Shown piece after piece: positions 59,605-64,000 of a stretch of DNA of 64,000 nucleotides (its first letter is position 1; each line of letters begins with the position of its first letter). The position numbers were made by a program, and so were the translations under genes. The DNA lies in contig NZ_LQCI01000034.1 in assembly GCF_001613935.1 (NCBI RefSeq), positions 19,886 through 83,885 of the forward strand, read 5' to 3'. The notes under the pieces were generated by a model, which worked only from the letters and a program-made list of their open reading frames with translations, did no database searches and was not told the DNA's origin. The stretch comes from Amycolatopsis regifaucium. GTDB taxonomy: Bacteria; Actinomycetota; Actinomycetes; Mycobacteriales; Pseudonocardiaceae.

Positions 59605-61989
59605 ATGTTGAGGAATGAATTCACTGCGTACGCACATGCTCGCGGATGGGTTCTAATCCCTGTGACAGCGAACGCGAAGCGTGCCACGATCCCAGGGTGG
59701 AATACATGGAACGTAAGTGATTCGCAGGACTTCCTACCTGAGTTGAACGATGCCACGGCGAACATCGCAATTAAGACAGGGCGCGACTCTGGCCTGTTCG
59801 TCATTGATATCGATCCTAAGCACGGAGGCACGCTCGAATCACTAGCGCAGCTATGCGGGGGCGCTCTACCGAGGACACGCATTCACCGCACTCCTAGCGG
59901 CGGGTGGCATGTGTTCTTCAACTATCCGGGCTTTGAGGTCAACAACAGTATTGGAAAGCTCAGCGTTGGTTTGGACGTGCGCGGAGATGGCGGGTACGTA
60001 GTTGCTCCTACCTCAACCGTGGACGGAAACGATTACGTCGTTGAGGATGACCACGAAATCACGGATGCGCCCGATGGACTGATCCCGTTCATTCGTAAGG
60101 CTGAGCGCGTGGCCGCCGAGAATCTTCCTGATCCCGCAAAGCTGAGCGATGAAGAGCGTGACCAGATGCGCGAGTGGATGCTAAAGAGCATTCAGATTAT
60201 CAGCGAAGCGGGAGACGGGGAAAGGCATGGGGTCATGCTCCGCGAAATCCCTAACGCTTTCCGATGTGCCGCATGGAGTGGAGATGATTGGGAAGATGTG
60301 CAGGCAGCAATTGAAACGGCCTACGACGTGAGCGGAGGCACAGACACAAAGGATCGTGACAACATCGTGGAGCAGGCTAAGGAGTGGGCGGAAAGCGACC
60401 CTAAGCGCTACACGCCACGAGCTGAGCGCACGAAGCTTGAAACGATGGACGCCAAGGAATCGCCCGACGATGCCGGGGAAATCCTTCCTTGGTACGACGC
60501 TCGGATCGTTGAGCAAAAGGCACGCCGTGATGGGCTCTTGGAGCCGACACAGCAGGGCGTTGCACTTCGCTTGAGGGAGCGCTATGGGCAGTGGTTGAAG
60601 TACGTGAATGGTGACGGGTGGAGGACATACAAGGGCGGATATTGGCAGCCTCAGAATGTGGGTGATGTGCGAATCGCTGTTGACTCGCTCACGGCTGAGA
60701 TTCGCGATGAACTGTTCAGCCTGAGCAGCGAGACACGTCGCATTGAGAACGACATTAAGGTACAGAACCCAGCACTTGACGCCAAGGAGTTGCAGCGCCG
60801 ATACGAGAACAACTCTGATTGGGTGAGCCTCCGCGCGGACGTAAGCCGTTGGGCCGACTTGTTGGAACGTGTGCAGTCCACCCAGTGGCGCAATGGTGTT
60901 GTTCAGCACGCCGAGGATTATCTAGCGGCGGACGTGTCAGACTTCGACACACACCCTGAAATGCTCACCGTGGAAAATGGGACGTTGAAGTTCGACCCAG
61001 AAACTGGGAATGTCGAGCTACTGCCGCATGACCCTTCGCACTTGATTGCACGCAAGGCACCCGTGAAGTATGACCCTGACGTAAGCGTGGAGGGTTCATA
61101 TTGGCAGAGCACCCTCGACCGTTTGCAGCCTGACGTAGAGGTGCAGCGATTCCTAGCAATGGTTGCAGGGCTAACGTTGCTTGGCGACAACCGTAAGGAA
61201 ATCATGGTGATCTGCCACGGCGAACCTGCCACGGGTAAGAGCACGATTGTTACGGCCATTACCGCGACTCTTGGCGACTCCCTTACAGCACAGGTGAGCC
61301 ATGGGACTATCCGTGAATCCAAGCGATCAGGTGGTGACGCATCCCCGGACAAGGCACGATTGCTAGGAAAGCGCATGGTGTACGTGGGTGAGCTTTCGGG
61401 CAATGTCGACGTGGAGATGATTAAGGCATGGACAGGTGGCGAGAAGATCAGTGCCCGTGCGCTGTATCAGTCTGAGATTGAATTCTTGCCGCAGTTCGTC
61501 CCGTGGGCAACGTCGAATAGCCTGCCCGACTTTCAGGGTGATGAGGCGATTTGGCGTCGCGTGTTCGTCGTGGAGTTCGCCGAAGTAATCCCGGTGAATG
61601 AGCGCATGGACAAGACGACTATGAATCGTCTTATGAGCGAGCAGGCACCCGTGATCTTGGCATGGGCTATCGCAGGGCTCGCCGATTACTTCAAGAACGG
61701 GCTGATCATTCCTGACTCTGTTCGTGCTGCAACCGAAGAGGCAAGGAATGAGCAAGCATGGCAGCAGACGTTTGTAGAGCGCTTCCTCACGGAGACAGGG
61801 AACCCAAGTGACAAGGTGACCCTCTCAACGTTGAAGGGCCTTTACGACAACTCAGCTAGGGAGCCTGCCGGGCGTATGTCATCACGTCGCCTCCGTCCCG
61901 CACTCGAACCACTCCTAGGAGAGGCTGTCAAGGGCGTGAATGGACAGGAGTTCCTTGGGTGGCGCGTTAACGAATCGTGGAACTTCTAG
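59605..61989 (+). CDS. Primase-polymerase/D5-type helicase fusion
   Basis: 794 residues, ATG at 59605 with AAGGAGAT. The N-terminal archaeo-eukaryotic primase (prim-pol) domain has the catalytic Asp pair in LFVIDIDPKHGG (Asp68, Asp70), the His in TPSGGWHVFFNYPG and the third Asp in GLDVRGDGGYVVAP. A linker follows, then D5_N (about 350-500), then an SF3 helicase with Walker A GEPATGKS (about 537-544), KRMVYVGELSG and a C-terminal winged region. It is the replication initiator and helicase of phages, satellites and integrative plasmids. The candidate origin lies right after it. Confidence 0.9.
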   Translation: MLRNEFTAYAHARGWVLIPVTANAKRATIPGWNTWNVSDSQDFLPELNDATANIAIKTGRDSGLFVIDIDPKHGGTLESLAQLCGGALPRTRIHRTPSGGWHVFFNYPGFEVNNSIGKLSVGLDVRGDGGYVVAPTSTVDGNDYVVEDDHEITDAPDGLIPFIRKAERVAAENLPDPAKLSDEERDQMREWMLKSIQIISEAGDGERHGVMLREIPNAFRCAAWSGDDWEDVQAAIETAYDVSGGTDTKDRDNIVEQAKEWAESDPKRYTPRAERTKLETMDAKESPDDAGEILPWYDARIVEQKARRDGLLEPTQQGVALRLRERYGQWLKYVNGDGWRTYKGGYWQPQNVGDVRIAVDSLTAEIRDELFSLSSETRRIENDIKVQNPALDAKELQRRYENNSDWVSLRADVSRWADLLERVQSTQWRNGVVQHAEDYLAADVSDFDTHPEMLTVENGTLKFDPETGNVELLPHDPSHLIARKAPVKYDPDVSVEGSYWQSTLDRLQPDVEVQRFLAMVAGLTLLGDNRKEIMVICHGEPATGKSTIVTAITATLGDSLTAQVSHGTIRESKRSGGDASPDKARLLGKRMVYVGELSGNVDVEMIKAWTGGEKISARALYQSEIEFLPQFVPWATSNSLPDFQGDEAIWRRVFVVEFAEVIPVNERMDKTTMNRLMSEQAPVILAWAIAGLADYFKNGLIIPDSVRAATEEARNEQAWQQTFVERFLTETGNPSDKVTLSTLKGLYDNSAREPAGRMSSRRLRPALEPLLGEAVKGVNGQEFLGWRVNESWNF

Positions 61990-62034
61990 CGCTTCGTCAG
62001 GATTCTAGGAGTTCGCAACGCTCTGACCTGCACC

Positions 62035-62144
62035 TTGACGGTTTGACGGTTTGACGAAAGGTTTGGGAACCCTTTCAGGGATTTAAGATTGAATTTTCCC
62101 CAGGAATACTTTCCGAACTCTTCGTCAAACCGTCAAACCGTCAA
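62035..62144. repeat. Iteron-like inverted repeat, candidate replication origin
   Basis: The left arm 62035-62058 and the right arm 62121-62144 are exact complements of 24 bases. Each arm is itself made of three direct copies of a TTTGACG-type unit (TTGACGG, TTTGACGG, TTTGACG). Between them lies an AT-richer stretch (62081-62099, ATTTAAGATTGAATTTTCC). It is directly downstream of the prim-pol/helicase gene. Iterons plus an AT-rich spacer are classic origin features, but activity is not shown. Confidence 0.65.
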
Positions 62145-62214
62145 ACCCCAGGTCAAAGGCTTGCAAACCCCTCCTAGTGCTGACGAAGCGAAGCAAACCC
62201 CCGAATCGCCTACT

Positions 62215-62892
62215 TCAATTTTCCACGTTCGGCGGCCTCAACAACCCGGCAAGCTCTTCAGGCGTTGGCTCAGGGATATTTTCCTTTGGTCCACTACCAT
62301 CCGCGCCAACATCGGATGCCATCAATTGAATGCAAACCCCGTGGTTTCTCATCAGGAAGTCACGGATCTTCCTCACGTCAAGCTGTGCCCATGTTCCTGC
62401 CTCATGATGTTTACGCACCAAACTCGCTATTGTTCCAACGTCGTGCCCAATGCGTTGAATAACCAACGACACGTCAATACTTGAGGTAATGAACGACTCT
62501 ATGGCTAGATCCGACAGGGTCGACCCTATACCCTTGAGGCGCTCATTATCCGCCACAGCCCTTTCCTGCAAGCTTACTGGGAATTCGCCGTGCTCTAAGG
62601 CGGTGTCGTACGCTGCTTCAATCCTGACGTAGACATCTGAAAGCTCGCGAATAGCACCTAGTGTGTTTGTGTAGAGTTCAACCTTGCGATCGAATAGCAG
62701 CTTGAAGCGTTCTTGAGCGCGCTGATGCTCAAGCTCTTCGGCAAACTGCCTTCGCTGACTAGCCAGTTCCTCCTTGGAGCGCTTATTCGCACTCTTCACG
62801 TTCAACCACGTCGTAATTGATGCCGTCAGGATCGCAACTAGGGCCGTGCTCCCAGCAACTGCGATTGTCAGCCACGCCGGTGTGTTGTTCAT
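62215..62892 (-). CDS. Membrane-anchored coiled-coil protein, paralogue A
   Basis: 225 residues. One N-terminal membrane segment (WLTIAVAGSTALVAILTASI) is followed by a charged coiled coil to about residue 75 (RSKEELASQRRQFAEELEHQ), then a helical domain (ELYTNTLGAIRELSDVYVRI). The ATG overlaps the stop of the upstream paralogue (ATGA). No known family by eye. The shared build with the next gene and position at the edge of a mobile element suggest an accessory role such as exclusion or defence, which is inference. Confidence 0.7.
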   Translation of the reverse strand: MNNTPAWLTIAVAGSTALVAILTASITTWLNVKSANKRSKEELASQRRQFAEELEHQRAQERFKLLFDRKVELYTNTLGAIRELSDVYVRIEAAYDTALEHGEFPVSLQERAVADNERLKGIGSTLSDLAIESFITSSIDVSLVIQRIGHDVGTIASLVRKHHEAGTWAQLDVRKIRDFLMRNHGVCIQLMASDVGADGSGPKENIPEPTPEELAGLLRPPNVEN

Positions 62893-63491
62893 TCGACCAC
62901 TCCTAGGTCACGGCGCATAAGATCGATCGTTTTACGGAACTTCCCGACCGCAGGCTTCCAGATCTCAAGAACATCCAATGGTGCATGTTCTTGCAATGCC
63001 CCGTGGTACTTCGCACTCAGATCACGAAACTCTATCCAGATTTCATTTACCAATTCCCCAACTTCTTGAGATGCCATGATCAAACATGCGGTACGCAGTC
63101 GATAAAGCTCGGACATAGTTGGTACAGGGTTAGGCGTTATGTGCCACTCCTCATCTTCCTCTTCCGTCTCAACATTCAGCTCTTGCCACATCTCAGCGAT
63201 CTTTAAGTCAGCGCTGTTAAACGCCTCACAAACCTCCAGATAGAGCGCTTGACGCGTATCGTGCACCAATTTGCGTCGCTCCGTCTCTCTCTGTGCCTCC
63301 ATCTGAGTTACAAACTGTTCCCTCTGCGTACTCAGTTGCTTCTCAAATTGTGTCCGCGTGTTGGATAGCTCGGCATTTGACCGCCGAGAGCTGTACTTGT
63401 TCGTGACCCACACTGCACCTAACGTTGCGGATGCCGCAATGAAGGCCGTAAGGACTGAGAGCCACCACGGCGCCTGACTCGCGTTGTTCAT
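62889..63491 (-). CDS. Membrane-anchored coiled-coil protein, paralogue B
   Basis: 200 residues with the same build as its neighbour: both begin MNN, then a membrane segment (WLSVLTAFIAASATLGAVWV), a coiled coil (TQFEKQLSTQREQFVTQMEA) and a helical domain (RQALYLEVCEAFNSADLKIA). The middle differs by an acidic insert (VETEEEDEEWH). First gene of the pair. Probably arose by tandem duplication and may form a hetero-oligomer with paralogue A. Confidence 0.7.
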   Translation of the reverse strand: MNNASQAPWWLSVLTAFIAASATLGAVWVTNKYSSRRSNAELSNTRTQFEKQLSTQREQFVTQMEAQRETERRKLVHDTRQALYLEVCEAFNSADLKIAEMWQELNVETEEEDEEWHITPNPVPTMSELYRLRTACLIMASQEVGELVNEIWIEFRDLSAKYHGALQEHAPLDVLEIWKPAVGKFRKTIDLMRRDLGVVE

Positions 63492-63702
63492 AGCGAGATC
63501 CTAGCGCACCTACTTCTGATACCTCTTAACCCATTAATGACCCTCACCGCGGCTTCAGCTATTGGCCCTGTTAGCCGGCCACCTGACCCCATTTCTTCTT
63601 ATAAGAATCACGGCCCGGAGACCCCTATATGTAGTCTTATATTGCGGGCCACATGGTGGCCGATAACCCAGCCTACTTAGCCTTTGAAAGGGGGCGTGAA
63701 GC

Positions 63703-64000
63703 ATGTCTAAGAACGAGCATTGGGCACCTATCGATGGTTTCCCAAGCTATGAGGTATCTACCCTAGGGCGCGTTCGACGCAACGGCAGGGTGCTAGCTCA
63801 GTACAAATACAACACGCACCCTGATAGGCGTCCGTGGTCACGCGTCACTTTGCATGACGATAGGGTTCCTACACAACGAGCCGTTCACGTTCTCGTGGCT
63901 AACGCATTCCTAGGCGAACGCCCAAAGGGCATGTCCGTTCACTTCAAGAATGGAATTAGCACCGATGCACGTCTAGAGAATTTGTACTACGGGCCAGCAC
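63703..64000 (+). CDS. NUMOD4/HNH endonuclease, cut by window end
   Basis: The first 99 codons are visible. WAPIDGFPSYEVSTLGRVRR is the NUMOD4 motif found in HNH homing-type endonucleases, and VHVLVANAFLGERPKGMSVH followed by FKNGISTDARLENLYYG is the HNH core. The ATG at 63703 follows a GGGGG run that may act as ribosome site. Such genes are common as free-standing nucleases of phages. The C-terminus lies outside. Confidence 0.85.
   Translation, partial: MSKNEHWAPIDGFPSYEVSTLGRVRRNGRVLAQYKYNTHPDRRPWSRVTLHDDRVPTQRAVHVLVANAFLGERPKGMSVHFKNGISTDARLENLYYGPA

Larger units (their letters stand above)
55119..64000. mobile_element. Integrated mobile element (prophage, satellite or integrative plasmid), left part
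   Basis: From the broken oxidoreductase gene to the window end, base composition is visibly lower in GC than the chromosome and codon use changes (AAC/AAG/GAT frequent, third positions mixed). Genes: large serine integrase, PD-(D/E)XK protein, several tiny genes, prim-pol/helicase, membrane coiled-coil pair and NUMOD4/HNH nuclease. No structural phage gene is visible so far. The right end is outside the window. Confidence 0.85.

Noticed and set aside
55232..64000. Assignment of the element as a complete prophage
   Set aside because: No capsid, tail, terminase or lysis gene is visible, and the right end is outside the window.

Overview
The window is high-GC actinobacterial chromosome up to about base 55118, followed by roughly 8.9 kb of lower-GC mobile DNA that runs off the right edge. 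Gene families, GTG starts, ATGA-type overlaps and long intergenic hairpins fit the Pseudonocardiaceae. Amycolatopsis is my best guess, but that is inference from style and not a database result.

Chromosomal part, left to right. (1) The 3' part of an AfsR/SARP-type NB-ARC/TPR regulator, then a gene-poor stretch of about 950 bases. (2) A myo-inositol locus: iolG and a LacI regulator on the minus strand, divergent from iolE, a three-gene sugar ABC transporter, iolC, iolB and iolD, with two LacI-type operators in the gap and a decayed SDR remnant at the end. (3) A 3-HIBADH-like reductase with a TetR regulator. (4) A single-module NRPS with the A-(Ox)-PCP-TE layout of indigoidine synthase, followed at once by an Asp/Glu-racemase-superfamily gene. 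(5) A molybdenum-hydroxylase (form II CO-dehydrogenase-like) region: coxG, coxM, coxL, coxS, an interposed PLP enzyme with a divergent Lrp regulator, then XdhC, CoxE, TetR, MoxR and a MobA-like cytidylyltransferase. (6) A protocatechuate/beta-ketoadipate operon pcaIJFHGDC with its IclR regulator; pcaB is absent. (7) A frameshifted secreted protein, a hydroxyacid reductase with glycerate kinase, and small housekeeping or hypothetical genes (HesB-like, DUF5709-like, GtrA, two DUF202 proteins, a sigma factor). (8) A complete non-phosphorylative L-fucose (or similar 6-deoxysugar) pathway: mutarotase, dehydrogenase, lactonase, dehydratase, second dehydrogenase and diketo-acid hydrolase, plus a dedicated ABC transporter. 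The two operons flank a FadR-type regulator and share an ACATCCGAKGT motif. (9) A Bcr/CflA-type MFS exporter.

Mobile part. A flavin oxidoreductase gene is interrupted near 55119. Immediately beyond it come a large serine integrase, a PD-(D/E)XK-fold protein, a set of very small genes punctuated by terminators, a prim-pol/D5-type helicase, an iteron-like inverted repeat that could be a replication origin, two tandem paralogous membrane coiled-coil proteins, and the start of a NUMOD4/HNH endonuclease. No structural (capsid, tail) genes are visible, so prophage, phage satellite and integrative plasmid all remain possible.

Across the chromosomal part, seven long hairpins, most with near-perfect arms of 18 to 28 bases, sit between genes. 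Two of them, 8 kb apart, are almost identical.
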